Source: Burkholderia aenigmatica
Lineage (GTDB): Bacteria > Pseudomonadota > Gammaproteobacteria > Burkholderiales > Burkholderiaceae
NCBI RefSeq assembly: GCF_902499175.1
Contig: NZ_CABVQC010000002.1
Coordinates: 1-64,000, forward strand
DNA: 64,000 nt
Reading direction: 5' to 3'
Position 1 is the stretch's first letter. Each line of letters opens with the position of its first letter. Positions 52,744 through 61,233 of the stretch are shown here, one piece after another. The notes beneath the pieces are model-generated. The model did not search any database and was not told the DNA's origin. It saw nothing but the letters and a program-made list of their open reading frames with translations. Position numbers and translations under genes: made by a program.

Positions 52744-53271
52744 ATGAACCAGCTCGCCACGCTCGTCCCGTTCGGCCTCGCACTCAGCCTGGCCAGCGCC
52801 AACGGCATCGCCTGCCTCGTCGGCCTGTCGCTGATCGAACGGCTGATCCCCGTGCTGCCGTCCCACATGCTCCTGACGATGATCGGCGTCGCCAGCGCGC
52901 AAGGCGCATGGACCCTGCCGGAAGCGATCGTCGTCACGGCGCTCGGCAGCTTCGCGGGCTGCCTGTTGCATTACGCGCTCGGCAACCTGTGGCCGGAAGA
53001 CAGCGTGCTGACGCTGCTGCGCCGCGTCGCGCCGCTGGGCAGGCTGCAGCCCGCAAGAATGGACGCGCTGATCGACGGAATCCGCACGCGGCCCACGCGG
53101 CTCGCACTCTGGTCGCAACTGGTGCCGTTCGTCCGGCTCGTCGCCCCGGCGCTCGCCGGCTTGCTGGAAACGAGCTTCGCGCGATTCGCGTCGGGCGCCG
53201 CAGCCGGCATCGCGCTATGGAACACGCTGTTCATCACGGCGGGCTACCTGGCCGCGCAAGCGGCCGCCTAG
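52744..53271 (+). CDS. DedA-like inner-membrane protein
   Basis: 175 residues from the ATG at 52744 (GGGAG upstream). Upstream open sequence is Arg-rich. Features recall the DedA/SNARE-associated (VTT) fold: ERLIPVLPSHMLLTMIGVASAQ resembles the E-x-x-x-P-x-P-x-E reentrant region, then ALGSFAGCLLHYALGNLWPE and a second reentrant-like segment, SQLVPFVRLVAPALAGLLE with the F/G-R-x(2)-P pattern. DedA proteins move lipids (undecaprenyl phosphate, phospholipids) across the membrane. The subfamily here is uncertain. A methyltransferase gene follows 43 bp later. Confidence 0.7.
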   Translation: MNQLATLVPFGLALSLASANGIACLVGLSLIERLIPVLPSHMLLTMIGVASAQGAWTLPEAIVVTALGSFAGCLLHYALGNLWPEDSVLTLLRRVAPLGRLQPARMDALIDGIRTRPTRLALWSQLVPFVRLVAPALAGLLETSFARFASGAAAGIALWNTLFITAGYLAAQAAA

Positions 53272-53314
53272 CCGGACATGTCGTTGCCCGATCGAACCCG
53301 CCTGGAGCCTGTCG

Positions 53315-54046
53315 ATGCGAATCCCTGAATGGATGCTGTTCCTGCGTACCTGGTTGCGCAATCCGCGCCGGGTCGGTGCGCTCGCGCCGTCCGGCCCGGC
53401 GCTCGCCGCGCTGATCACCGCCGATATCCCGCGCGACGGCGCCACCGTAATCGAACTCGGTGCGGGCACCGGCGTGTTCACGCGCGCGCTGCTCGCACGT
53501 GGTGTCGCGAGCGACAGGCTGGTGCTGGTGGAAGCCGATCCCGCTTTCGCGAACGCGCTGCGACAGCAGTTTCCAGCGTTGCGGATCATGCAGATGGATG
53601 CCGCGCAACTCGGCATGACGGGCGACTTTTTCGGCGGGGCGCGCGCGGATGCGATCGTGAGCGGGTTGCCGCTCGTCGCGATGCCGGTCGAACAGGCCGT
53701 GGCGATCGTTCACTGCGCGTTCGCGCGTCACCTGGCCGCCGATGGCGCGTTCTACCAGTTCACGTATGTGCCGCGCTGCCCGATCCCGGCGCGCTACCTG
53801 GAGGCCATGCGCATTCGCGCCGTCAGGATCGGCGTCGCGTGGATGAACTTTCCGCCCGCCATCGTGTATCGCTTCGAACGCCGGATCGACAAGATCCGGC
53901 ATCCGTGGCCAGGTGCTCGGCCGCAGCTGGATGCGGTTGCGCAAGCAACCACTTTGCACGGCCTCGACATCGCCCAATTTCCCCATGCGCCATCACTCGA
54001 CTCGAGCGGCGCCGGGCCATCGACGGAGGGACCTCCATCATCGTGA
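53315..54046 (+). CDS. SAM-dependent methyltransferase, phospholipid N-methyltransferase-like
   Basis: 243 residues. It starts MRIPEWMLFLRTWLRNPRRVGALAPSGPALA, as in PmtA/rRNA-adenine-methylase-like proteins. The SAM motif VIELGAGTGVFTRALL is near residue 45, the ribose Asp/Glu in LVLVEADPAF, and post-motif AIVSGLPLVAMP. The last ~45 residues (after IVYRFERR) are atypical and low-complexity. The family's usual end is near residue 200, so a frameshift or lost stop near 53900 is possible. With the DedA-like gene upstream, a role in membrane lipid modification is plausible. The 258 bp after it hold no supported gene. Confidence 0.78.
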   Translation: MRIPEWMLFLRTWLRNPRRVGALAPSGPALAALITADIPRDGATVIELGAGTGVFTRALLARGVASDRLVLVEADPAFANALRQQFPALRIMQMDAAQLGMTGDFFGGARADAIVSGLPLVAMPVEQAVAIVHCAFARHLAADGAFYQFTYVPRCPIPARYLEAMRIRAVRIGVAWMNFPPAIVYRFERRIDKIRHPWPGARPQLDAVAQATTLHGLDIAQFPHAPSLDSSGAGPSTEGPPSS

Positions 54047-54304
54047 ACGCGCTCGGGCAGGGGGGCTGTTCGGCCTGCCACCGCTGCGGTCGCTTCTTCC
54101 ACACTGGCTGGTTGCTGGAGTCGGCAACCACATCGGCGCCGCGCGCCATCGAATCCCGAGCCGACGCACGCGCGGGGCGCAGGTCGACCTGCAACGCTGT
54201 TTCTTGCGGAAGACCGACGAGGCGCGCGTCGTGCTCGCGCGCCCCGTTTCTCGCGCGTCGTACCGAGCTGCCCGGATGGGCTCGACGATTCCGCCACGCC
54301 ATGC

Positions 54305-54631
54305 TCAATGGCCGAAGTAGATCGAGCGCTCGACCGTGCGAACCGCGCTGCGACTGCCGGACTGCGTCGCATCGCCAGCGTCGCTGCCGTAACCGGACGC
54401 CTGCGACTCGACCGCGACTGCCTCGTTGTCGTGGACCCGGCGCAGCGCGGCCTGGAGATTGTCCGGATAGTTCGGGTCGTTGGGCCGGTTCGGCAGGTAG
54501 CCGGCCTTCTGCAGCGCGGCCAGTTCCGCACGCACCTGCGCGCGCGTCACGGTGCTTTCGCCCGCAAACGCCGGTGCGGCAACAGCAGCCGACACGGCAA
54601 CGAGAAGGGCGGCGATCAGTGGGGTCTTCAT
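54305..54631 (-). CDS. DUF4148 secreted protein (tandem copy 2)
   Basis: 108 residues. Signal peptide MKTPLIAALLVAVSAAVAAPAFA. The DUF4148 core VTRAQVRAELAALQKAGYLPNRPNDPNYPDNLQAALRRVH follows, and the end is TVERSIYFGH. The second of two adjacent ATGs is preferred because GAGG sits 6 nt before it. It is very similar to the next gene (54689) including the ribosome site, so they arose by tandem duplication. Function unknown. Confidence 0.87.
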   Translation of the reverse strand: MKTPLIAALLVAVSAAVAAPAFAGESTVTRAQVRAELAALQKAGYLPNRPNDPNYPDNLQAALRRVHDNEAVAVESQASGYGSDAGDATQSGSRSAVRTVERSIYFGH

Positions 54632-54688
54632 CATTCACCTCGACAAGAAAAGGGGGATTCAGCGGTTGCGCAACGTGCGCGGTTTCGT

Positions 54689-55015
54689 TCAATGACCGAA
54701 GTAGATCGAGCGCTCGGCGATCCGCGTTGCGGGCCGGCTGCCCGACTGCGTCGCGGCGACGGCATCGCTGCCATAGCTGGACGTCGCTGCATCGGCCACT
54801 GCGGTGTCGTTCGTATGAATGCGCGTCAGGGCGGCCTGCAGGTCGTCCGGATAGTGCGGATCGTTCGCACGACCCGGCCGATAGCCGGCCTGTTCGAGCT
54901 GGACGAGCTCGGCACGCACCTGCGCGCGGGATACGACGGCTACGTCGGCGAACGCCGGTGCGGCAGCGGATGCGGAAACGGCCACGAAAAGGGCGGCGAT
55001 CAGTCGGGTATTCAT
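54689..55015 (-). CDS. DUF4148 secreted protein (tandem copy 1)
   Basis: 108 residues, same length and layout as its neighbour. Signal MNTRLIAALFVAVSASAAAPAFA, core VSRAQVRAELVQLEQAGYRPGRANDPHYPDDLQAALTRIH, end RIAERSIYFGH. The conserved SIYFGH tail is absent from the third paralogue at 13896. Start chosen as above. It lies 70 bp after ohr on the same strand. Confidence 0.87.
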   Translation of the reverse strand: MNTRLIAALFVAVSASAAAPAFADVAVVSRAQVRAELVQLEQAGYRPGRANDPHYPDDLQAALTRIHTNDTAVADAATSSYGSDAVAATQSGSRPATRIAERSIYFGH

Positions 55016-55085
55016 CATTCACCTCGAAAAGAAAGAAAGGAAATCGGGCATTCGGCAGGCGGCGCTCGGCCGCCCGATGCATCGT

Positions 55086-55505
55086 TCAAGCGATACGGAT
55101 GTCGACGTCGATGTTGCCGCGCGTCGCCTTCGAATACGGGCAGGTCTGGTGCGCGGCATCGACGATGTGCTGCGCGACGTCGCGATCGAGCCCCGGCACG
55201 CTCACGTTCAGCCGGGCCTGCAGGAAGTACGCGTTGCCGGCGGTGCCGAGATCCACTTCCGCGTCGACCGCGAGATCGGCCGGCAGCGTCACCTTCGCGG
55301 CACGCGCCGCAAGCTGCATCGCGCCGATGAAGCAGGCCGACCAGCCGGCCGCGAACAGTTGCTCCGGATTGGTGCCGGTGCCGGCGCTGCCCGGCGACGA
55401 CAACTGGATGTCGAGGCGGCCGTCGGAACTGCGCGCCGCGCCGTCGCGGCCGCCCGAAGTCGTATGCGTCTTGCCCGTGTACAGCACTGTTTCGATCTTG
55501 CTCAT
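55086..55505 (-). CDS. ohr: organic hydroperoxide reductase Ohr (OsmC family)
   Basis: 139 residues from the ATG at 55503-55505 (CGGAG 6-7 nt upstream; the ATG one codon earlier is too close). Catalytic peroxidatic Cys58 (GWSACFIGAM) and resolving Cys122 (HQTCPYSKATRGN) are both present. ERSSDGRLDIQLSSPGS-type and NPEQLFAAGW motifs are exact Ohr features. It reduces fatty-acid and other organic peroxides using lipoylated dihydrolipoamide acyltransferases. Two OhrR-like operators lie directly upstream. Confidence 0.95.
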   Translation of the reverse strand: MSKIETVLYTGKTHTTSGGRDGAARSSDGRLDIQLSSPGSAGTGTNPEQLFAAGWSACFIGAMQLAARAAKVTLPADLAVDAEVDLGTAGNAYFLQARLNVSVPGLDRDVAQHIVDAAHQTCPYSKATRGNIDVDIRIA

Positions 55506-55539
55506 CATTTGCTCCGTCAGTTGGCTGGTTTGTTTCATA

Positions 55540-55616
55540 TGCGATTAGATCGCATGCGATGGAGTTTCACCGAGACGACCATTCACGTCAAGCGCATTCG
55601 ATTAAGTCGCATGCGA
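55540..55616. promoter_or_regulatory. paired OhrR operators before ohr
   Basis: ATGCGAT-TAG-ATCGCAT inverted repeat at 55540-55556, and a second GATTAAGTCGCATGCGAT at about 55600-55616. Both contain the palindrome TCGCATGCGA (55550-55559; 55607-55616), 57 bp apart. The rest of the 390-bp gap to the MFS gene holds no gene. Confidence 0.7.
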
Positions 55617-55895
55617 TATTTTGTATTTCAATGTATCTGGAACGTGTAGCGCGTTGATGAGCAAGGCTTTCCGGTGATCTATCCCTGATAATCGGGGAAC
55701 CGTGAACGATGCCGGAACGGAAGCGGGAAGCGGGTAGTCGCCGACCTGACTTTCCATAAAGCGAACAGGTTCCTTGTCATTATTTCGCTTTCTACAACGC
55801 AACGTCTCTTCTAACCTAGCCGCACCCGATTGCAAGCGGCCCACCACGGCCGGCACTTGCACGGACCACAAGCACAATCGAAACGGAGACATTAC

Positions 55896-57215
55896 GTGTC
55901 GCGCGTCAGCCCTCTTGCAACGGCCACGGATTCCCGGCCGACCGGAACCCTCGCGAACCTCAAATCCATCTTCAGCGGATCGGTAGGCAACCTCATCGAG
56001 TATTACGACTGGTACGTGTATTCCGCGTTTTCGCTGTACTTCGCGAAGGCGTTCTTTCCCAACGGCAACCTGACCGTGCAGTTGCTGAACACCGCGGCCA
56101 TCTTTGCCGTCGGCTTCATCATGCGGCCGATCGGCGGCTGGCTCGTCGGCCTGTACGCGGATCGCCACGGGCGCAAGGCCGCGCTGCTCGTCTCGGTGCT
56201 GGCGATGTGCGTCGGCTCGCTGATCATCGGCCTGACCCCCGGCTACGACACGATCGGCATTGCCGCGCCCGTGCTCCTGGTGTTCGCGCGACTGCTGCAA
56301 GGGCTGAGCCTCGGCGGCGAATACGCGAGCTCGGCGACGTACCTGAGCGAGATGGCCGACAAATCCCGTCGCGGCTTCTATTCGAGCTTCCTGTTCGCGA
56401 CCCTGTCGCTCGGCCAGTTGCTCGCGATGGGCGTGCTGGTCGTGCTGCAGCAGTTTTTCCTGACCACCGCGCAGCTCGAAAGCTGGGGCTGGCGCATCCC
56501 GTTCCTGCTCGGATCGCTGCTGGCCTGCAGCGCGATCTTCCTGCGCAGCAACATGCAGGAAACGGCATCGTTCGAGCAGCACCGTCGCAGCAAGCGCCGC
56601 CACGCGTCGATCGCCGACCTGTTTCACCACAAGCGCGAATGCCTGATCGTGGCCGGCCTGACGCTCGGCGGCACGGTCGCGTTTTATGCGTATACGACGT
56701 ACATGCAGAAATTCCTCGTCAACAGCGCGGGGATGAGCAAGGCCGACGCCTCGATGGTCTCCGTGATCAGCCTGCTGGCATTCGTCGCAATGCAGCCGAT
56801 CTTCGGCAGCCTGTCCGATCGCGTCGGCCGTCGCCCGCTGCTGATCGCGTTCGGCGTGCTCGGCACGCTCTGCACCGTGCCGATCTTCCAGGCGCTGCGC
56901 GGGGTGCAGACAACCGGCGGAGCGCTGGCGCTGATCGTCGTCGCGCTGCTGATCGTCAGCCTGTATTCATCGGTCAGCGCGGTGGCCAAGGCCGAACTGT
57001 TTCCGGTCGGCGTGCGCGCACTGGGCGTCGGGTTGCCGTATGCGATCACGGTGTCGCTGTTCGGCGGAACGGCCGAATACGTCGCGCTGTGGATGAAGAG
57101 CATCGGGCACGAAGCATGGTTCTTCTACTACGTGTCCGCATGCGTGTGCGTGTCGCTGCTGTGCTACCTGTGGATGCCCGATCCCAGGCAGGTCTCGCGC
57201 ATCGACGAAGCGTGA
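55896..57215 (+). CDS. MFS transporter, metabolite:H+ symporter (MHS, KgtP-like)
   Basis: 439 residues from a GTG at 55896 (ACGGAGAC upstream). MHS hallmarks: IFSGSVGNLIEYYDWYVYSAFSLYFAKAFFP in TM1, GGWLVGLYADRHGRKAALLVS in loop 2-3, and LLQGLSLGGEYASSATYLSEMADKSRRGFYSSF in TM4-5, all as in alpha-ketoglutarate and citrate porters. Inner membrane, proton-coupled. Convergent with a LysR gene and near a 2-hydroxyacid oxidase, so the substrate may be a 2-hydroxy or 2-keto acid (inference). Confidence 0.9.
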   Translation: MSRVSPLATATDSRPTGTLANLKSIFSGSVGNLIEYYDWYVYSAFSLYFAKAFFPNGNLTVQLLNTAAIFAVGFIMRPIGGWLVGLYADRHGRKAALLVSVLAMCVGSLIIGLTPGYDTIGIAAPVLLVFARLLQGLSLGGEYASSATYLSEMADKSRRGFYSSFLFATLSLGQLLAMGVLVVLQQFFLTTAQLESWGWRIPFLLGSLLACSAIFLRSNMQETASFEQHRRSKRRHASIADLFHHKRECLIVAGLTLGGTVAFYAYTTYMQKFLVNSAGMSKADASMVSVISLLAFVAMQPIFGSLSDRVGRRPLLIAFGVLGTLCTVPIFQALRGVQTTGGALALIVVALLIVSLYSSVSAVAKAELFPVGVRALGVGLPYAITVSLFGGTAEYVALWMKSIGHEAWFFYYVSACVCVSLLCYLWMPDPRQVSRIDEA

Positions 57216-57236
57216 CGACGGCACGCATCGTCGGAA

Positions 57237-57260
57237 CCGCCCGCGCCTGACGCCGGGCGG
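57237..57260. terminator. hairpin between convergent MFS and LysR genes
   Basis: CCGCCCG (57237-57243) / CGGGCGG (57254-57260), 10-nt loop, in the 56-bp convergent gap. Confidence 0.5.
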
Positions 57261-57271
57261 CAAGCCACGGT

Positions 57272-58159
57272 TCAGCGGAAATCCGCATACTGCCGCACCA
57301 GCGACAGCATCGACGGAATCAGCCCGCGCACGTCGCCGCGGCGCCACTGGAACGCATATTGAAGCGGCGCCAGCGGCGGCTCGCTCGTCAGCGGCACGAG
57401 ATTGCCGCCCGGCCGCGCACGCGCCCAGTCGACGGGCAGGAAGCCGATGCCGACGCCTTCGCCCAGCATGCCGGCCACCGCACTCCAGTTGTTGCACGCG
57501 ATCCTGCGCGCGTGATTGATGCCGCACGCGAGCAGCCAGTCGTCGAGAATGCGCGTCACGCCCGAACCGGACGGCAGCAGCACCAGCGCATGACGGGCGA
57601 GCAGTGCCGGCGTCAGTACGCGTTCGCGGCCGACCAGCACCTCGGCCGCCATCCACGCGAACCGCGCTTCCGCCACCGGCTGCGACAGCACGCTGCCGCG
57701 CGACGAGCGGCCGGCGATCACCGCGAAATCCAGTTCACCGGCGTCGACTTTCTCCTCCAGTGCCGCACCCACGTCGACATACGGCTCCAGCGCCAGCTTC
57801 GGGTGCAGCTTCTGGACCGCCGCCACGAAGCGCGGCAGCCACGTCAGCGCCGACAGTTCGCCGACGCCGAAGCGCAGCCGGCCGCTCAGCCCTTCGTCCC
57901 TGGCAACCGATTCCTGCAGCGCGGCAACGGACTCGAGCACCCGCACCACGGCCGGCAGCAGCGCCTCGCCGTCGTCGGTCAGCACGGCCCGATGGCCGCT
58001 CCGGTCGAACAGCGTGCGCTCGACGACCTGCTCCAGTTCGTTGATGCGCTTGGACAGCGACGACACCGACAGATGAAGCCGTTGCGCCGCGGTCGAGAAG
58101 TTTGCGCAGGTCGCCGCCCAGTAGAACGCGTCGAGCTGCTTGAGAGTCGGAGTGGCCAT
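57272..58159 (-). CDS. LysR-family transcriptional regulator
   Basis: 295 residues. HTH: PTLKQLDAFYWAATCANFSTAAQRLHLSVSSLSKRINELEQVVERTLFDRSG. The effector domain starts near 90 (GRLRFGVGELSALTWLPRF). Its start is 103 bp from the divergent 2-hydroxyacid oxidase, so it most likely controls that gene and perhaps the convergent MHS transporter. Effector probably the oxidase substrate. Confidence 0.9.
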   Translation of the reverse strand: MATPTLKQLDAFYWAATCANFSTAAQRLHLSVSSLSKRINELEQVVERTLFDRSGHRAVLTDDGEALLPAVVRVLESVAALQESVARDEGLSGRLRFGVGELSALTWLPRFVAAVQKLHPKLALEPYVDVGAALEEKVDAGELDFAVIAGRSSRGSVLSQPVAEARFAWMAAEVLVGRERVLTPALLARHALVLLPSGSGVTRILDDWLLACGINHARRIACNNWSAVAGMLGEGVGIGFLPVDWARARPGGNLVPLTSEPPLAPLQYAFQWRRGDVRGLIPSMLSLVRQYADFR

Positions 58160-58262
58160 TGTCTTTCGCTTTTATCGAACAAATTCATTGGAAGATTATC
58201 GCTTTTTAAGCACGGCGCACGTACCTAAAATTCCAGCATCGATTCAAGAACAGGCCGCAGAC

Positions 58263-59516
58263 ATGACTCCTTCCGCCTCATCCGCTCCCGGAACAAGCCG
58301 CCCCCAGACCGCTACGCCCACGCCGCACCTGCCGCGCGTGCTGCGAAAGATGCTGTGCCTTCACGATTTCGAAGCCGCGGCGCGCCGCGCACTGCCGCGC
58401 CCGATCTTCGGCTACGTCAGCGGCGCGGCGGAAGACAACCGCACGCGCGACGACAACCGTGCCGTGTTCGACGAGTACGGGTTTGCCACGCGCGTGCTGC
58501 GCAACGTTTCGCAGCGGCAGCAGGGTGTCGAGCTGTTCGGACGACGCTACGCGTCGCCGTTCGGCATCGCGCCGATGGGGATCCATGCGCTGTCGGCCTA
58601 TCGCGGCGACATCCTGCTGGCGCGGGCCGCGCAGCGCGCGGGCATCGCGTCGGTCATGAGCGGCTCGTCGCTCATTCCGCTGGAGGAGGTCGCCGCTGCC
58701 GCGCCAGGCACGTGGTTCCAGGCCTACCTGCCAGGCGATGCAAGCCGCATCAGCGCGCTGCTCGAACGCGTGGCGCGCGCCGGCTACCGGACGCTCGTGA
58801 TCACGGTCGACATCCCCGTGTCCGCCAATCGCGAAAACAACGTGCGTACCGGCTTCACCACACCGCTGCGCCCCGGACCGCGCCTGTTCTGGGACGGCAT
58901 CGTGCGCCCGCGCTGGCTCGCGGGCACCTTCGCCCGGACGCTGCTCGCGCACGGCATGCCGCATTTCGAGAATTCCTTTGCCACCCGCGGCGCGCCGATC
59001 CTGTCGTCCACGGTGCAGCGGGATTTCTCGGCCCGCGATCATCTCGACTGGGGGCACCTGAAGCGGATCCGGCAGGAATGGAAGGGTGAACTGGTGATCA
59101 AGGGCATCCTCAGTGTCGACGATGCCGTCATCGCGCGCGACGCGGGTGCCGACGGCATCATCCTGTCGAACCACGGCGGCCGCCAGCTTGACGGCGCGGT
59201 CTCGCCGATGCGGATCCTGCCCGACGTGGTTCGGGCACTGGGCGCGGACTATCCGGTGATGATCGACAGCGGTTTTCGTCGCGGCTCGGACGTGCTGAAA
59301 GCGGTCGCGCTGGGCGCGCGCATGGTGTTCGTCGGGCGGCCGTTCAACTACGCGGCGGCCGTGGCCGGCGAAGCCGGCGTCATGCACGCGATCGGCCTGC
59401 TACGCGACGAAGTGGACCGGAACATGGCGATGCTGGGCGTCGAGCAGTGCAGCAGCTTGACGCCCGGCGTGCTGATCCGCAAGGGCGGCGCGCCGGCGTC
59501 GCCGACGGCCGTGTAG
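58263..59516 (+). CDS. FMN-dependent alpha-hydroxy-acid oxidase/dehydrogenase (LldD family)
   Basis: 417 residues from the ATG at 58263, with a Pro/Ser/Thr-rich 25-residue tail before the conserved HDFEAAARRALPRPIFGYVSGAAEDNRTRDDN. FMN and substrate residues: APMGIHALSAYRGD, WFQAYLPGD, TVDIPVSANREN, VIKGIL, and active-site His304/Arg307 in SNHGGRQLDG. The family oxidises L-lactate, glycolate or mandelate. No membrane insert is evident, so it may be a soluble dehydrogenase or oxidase. Divergent from its likely LysR regulator. Confidence 0.9.
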   Translation: MTPSASSAPGTSRPQTATPTPHLPRVLRKMLCLHDFEAAARRALPRPIFGYVSGAAEDNRTRDDNRAVFDEYGFATRVLRNVSQRQQGVELFGRRYASPFGIAPMGIHALSAYRGDILLARAAQRAGIASVMSGSSLIPLEEVAAAAPGTWFQAYLPGDASRISALLERVARAGYRTLVITVDIPVSANRENNVRTGFTTPLRPGPRLFWDGIVRPRWLAGTFARTLLAHGMPHFENSFATRGAPILSSTVQRDFSARDHLDWGHLKRIRQEWKGELVIKGILSVDDAVIARDAGADGIILSNHGGRQLDGAVSPMRILPDVVRALGADYPVMIDSGFRRGSDVLKAVALGARMVFVGRPFNYAAAVAGEAGVMHAIGLLRDEVDRNMAMLGVEQCSSLTPGVLIRKGGAPASPTAV

Positions 59517-59528
59517 CGCGGGAGCGGC

Positions 59529-59556
59529 CGGTTGCCGCCCCGCGGCGCGGCAACCG
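59529..59556. terminator. hairpin between convergent oxidase and RidA genes
   Basis: CGGTTGCC (59529-59536) / GGCAACCG (59549-59556), perfect 8-bp stem with a GC-rich loop, 12 nt after the oxidase stop. Confidence 0.6.
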
Positions 59557-59558
59557 CA

Positions 59559-60023
59559 TCACGCCGGATCGATTTCGGCGATCACGACGAGAGCCACAGC
59601 CGCATCGGCCGGCAACTGACGCTGGGAGAACGCCGAGCGCGCATGGCCCGCCTTGCCGCCCAGCACGGCGGCGAACAGGTCCGACGCGCCGTCGATCACG
59701 GCCGGCTGCCCGAAAAAACCGTCGGCCGAACTCACGTGCCCCTCGACGCGCACGATCTTGCGCAGGCGTTCGAACCCGCCCAGGTGCCGGCGGATCTGTG
59801 CGAGCACGTTCAGCGCCGCGAGCCGGGCGGCATGCTTGCCTTCGTCGACGCTCAACCGCTCGCCGACGCGGCCGGTACACGCGACCTTGCCGTCGACGAG
59901 CGGCAGTTGTCCGGAAACGAACAACAGGTTGCCGGCTTCGCTGACGGCCGTATAACTGCCGAGCGGGTTCGGCGGTTCGGGTAACGCGAGACCGAGGTCG
60001 GCCAGCTTCTGTTCGACGGTCAT
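59559..60023 (-). CDS. RidA-family protein
   Basis: 154 residues from the ATG at 60021-60023 (AAGGAG upstream). It has the longer YjgF/Rid form: LGLALPEPPNPLGSYTAVSEAGNLLFVSGQLPLVDGKV, ARLAALNVLAQIRRHLGGFERLRKIVRVEGHVSSADGF, and HARSAFSQRQLPADAAVALVVIAEI. The catalytic Arg of RidA deaminases would lie in the HARSA region, which here has R-S in place of the usual R-S/T-A-V, so imine deaminase activity is uncertain. Divergent from a LysR regulator. Confidence 0.87.
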   Translation of the reverse strand: MTVEQKLADLGLALPEPPNPLGSYTAVSEAGNLLFVSGQLPLVDGKVACTGRVGERLSVDEGKHAARLAALNVLAQIRRHLGGFERLRKIVRVEGHVSSADGFFGQPAVIDGASDLFAAVLGGKAGHARSAFSQRQLPADAAVALVVIAEIDPA

Positions 60024-60236
60024 GTCGTGCTCCTTGCGGGAAAAGGGTTCAGGCAATCGGTGCTGCCTGTGAATCACAGTAGTCATGCGGCCGAAGCCGG
60101 TAAATGTCGGCGGCGCAATTGATTCACGACGTGGTGTAACGAATCACGCCATGCGCGTGTGCTGGTTTCCCGCGCGGGATTCATGCACACTCGGCGTCAT
60201 CGCGCGCCACGCGCCGGAGACGGCAGGAATCGCCCC

Positions 60237-61202
60237 ATGCAACGACAATTCGACGATCTGCTGCTCGGCAGCATCGAGCTGTTCTGTCTCGCCGCCGAAC
60301 TCGGCAGCTTCACGCTGGCGGCCAACGCGGCGAGCGTCACGCCGGCCGCGGTCAGCCGGTCGGTCGCGCGGCTCGAGGAGCGTCTCGGCGTGCGGCTGTT
60401 CGTGCGTACGACACGCCAGATCCGCCTGACCGATTCCGGCCGCCGCTATTTCGAGCAATGCCGCGACGCGCTGTCGCAACTCGTCGACGCGGAACGCGAG
60501 GCGACCGGCCAGCAGGCCACGCCCGCCGGCTTGCTGCGGATCAGCATGCCGACGCCGTACGGACACTATCGCGTGCTGCCGCTGCTGCCGGCGTTTCGCG
60601 AGCGGTACCCGGACGTGCGCGTCGAAACCCACCTGAGCAACCGCAACATCGACTTCGCCGAGGAAGGCTACGATCTCGCGATCCGCGGCAGCGCGCCCGC
60701 CGATTCGAACCTGGTCGCACGCAAGCTGGAGGATGCCGAACTCGTGGTCGTCGCGACGCCCGGCTACCTGAAGCGCGCAGGCATGCCGACCGCCATCGAC
60801 GACCTGCATGCGCACGAATGCATCCAGTTCGAGCTGCCGAGCAGCGGGCGGCCGATTCCGTGGCTGTTCAACGATGGATCGGAGGGAATCGATGTCGCCA
60901 CGACCGGCAGCTACAGTACGTCGGGGGACTACATTGCCGGTGTGACGCTCGCGCGCAGCGGTGCGGGCTTGTTCCAGACCTATCGCTTCATCGTCGAGCA
61001 GGATCTGCGCGCCGGCACGCTTGTGGAAGTGCTGCCCGGCCTAGGCGGCCGGTCGCGGCCGTTCATGCTGCTGTATCCGCATGCGCGCTTTCTGTCGTCG
61101 CGCGTGCGTGTATTCGTCGATTTTCTCGTCGAGCATCTGGCGCACGCGCCCGCCAGGCCGGTGGCCGCGACACGCGCCAAACGGGCCGGCGCATCGCGAT
61201 AG
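60237..61202 (+). CDS. LysR-family transcriptional regulator
   Basis: 321 residues from the ATG at 60237. HTH: LLLGSIELFCLAAELGSFTLAANAASVTPAAVSRSVARLEERLGVRLFVRTTRQIRLTDSG. The effector domain begins near 95. The C-tail is Ala/Arg-rich. It is convergent with the SDR gene and divergent from ridA, its most likely target. A hairpin (61185-61192 / 61205-61212) covers its stop codon and may terminate transcription. Confidence 0.88.
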   Translation: MQRQFDDLLLGSIELFCLAAELGSFTLAANAASVTPAAVSRSVARLEERLGVRLFVRTTRQIRLTDSGRRYFEQCRDALSQLVDAEREATGQQATPAGLLRISMPTPYGHYRVLPLLPAFRERYPDVRVETHLSNRNIDFAEEGYDLAIRGSAPADSNLVARKLEDAELVVVATPGYLKRAGMPTAIDDLHAHECIQFELPSSGRPIPWLFNDGSEGIDVATTGSYSTSGDYIAGVTLARSGAGLFQTYRFIVEQDLRAGTLVEVLPGLGGRSRPFMLLYPHARFLSSRVRVFVDFLVEHLAHAPARPVAATRAKRAGASR

Positions 61203-61233
61203 GCGCGCCGGCTCGCGGTTTCAACGCTGCGCG

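Noticed and set aside
54047..54304. Possible minus-strand coding in the gap after the methyltransferase
   Set aside because: An open frame crosses it but has no start, ribosome site or recognisable domain. Treated as non-coding.
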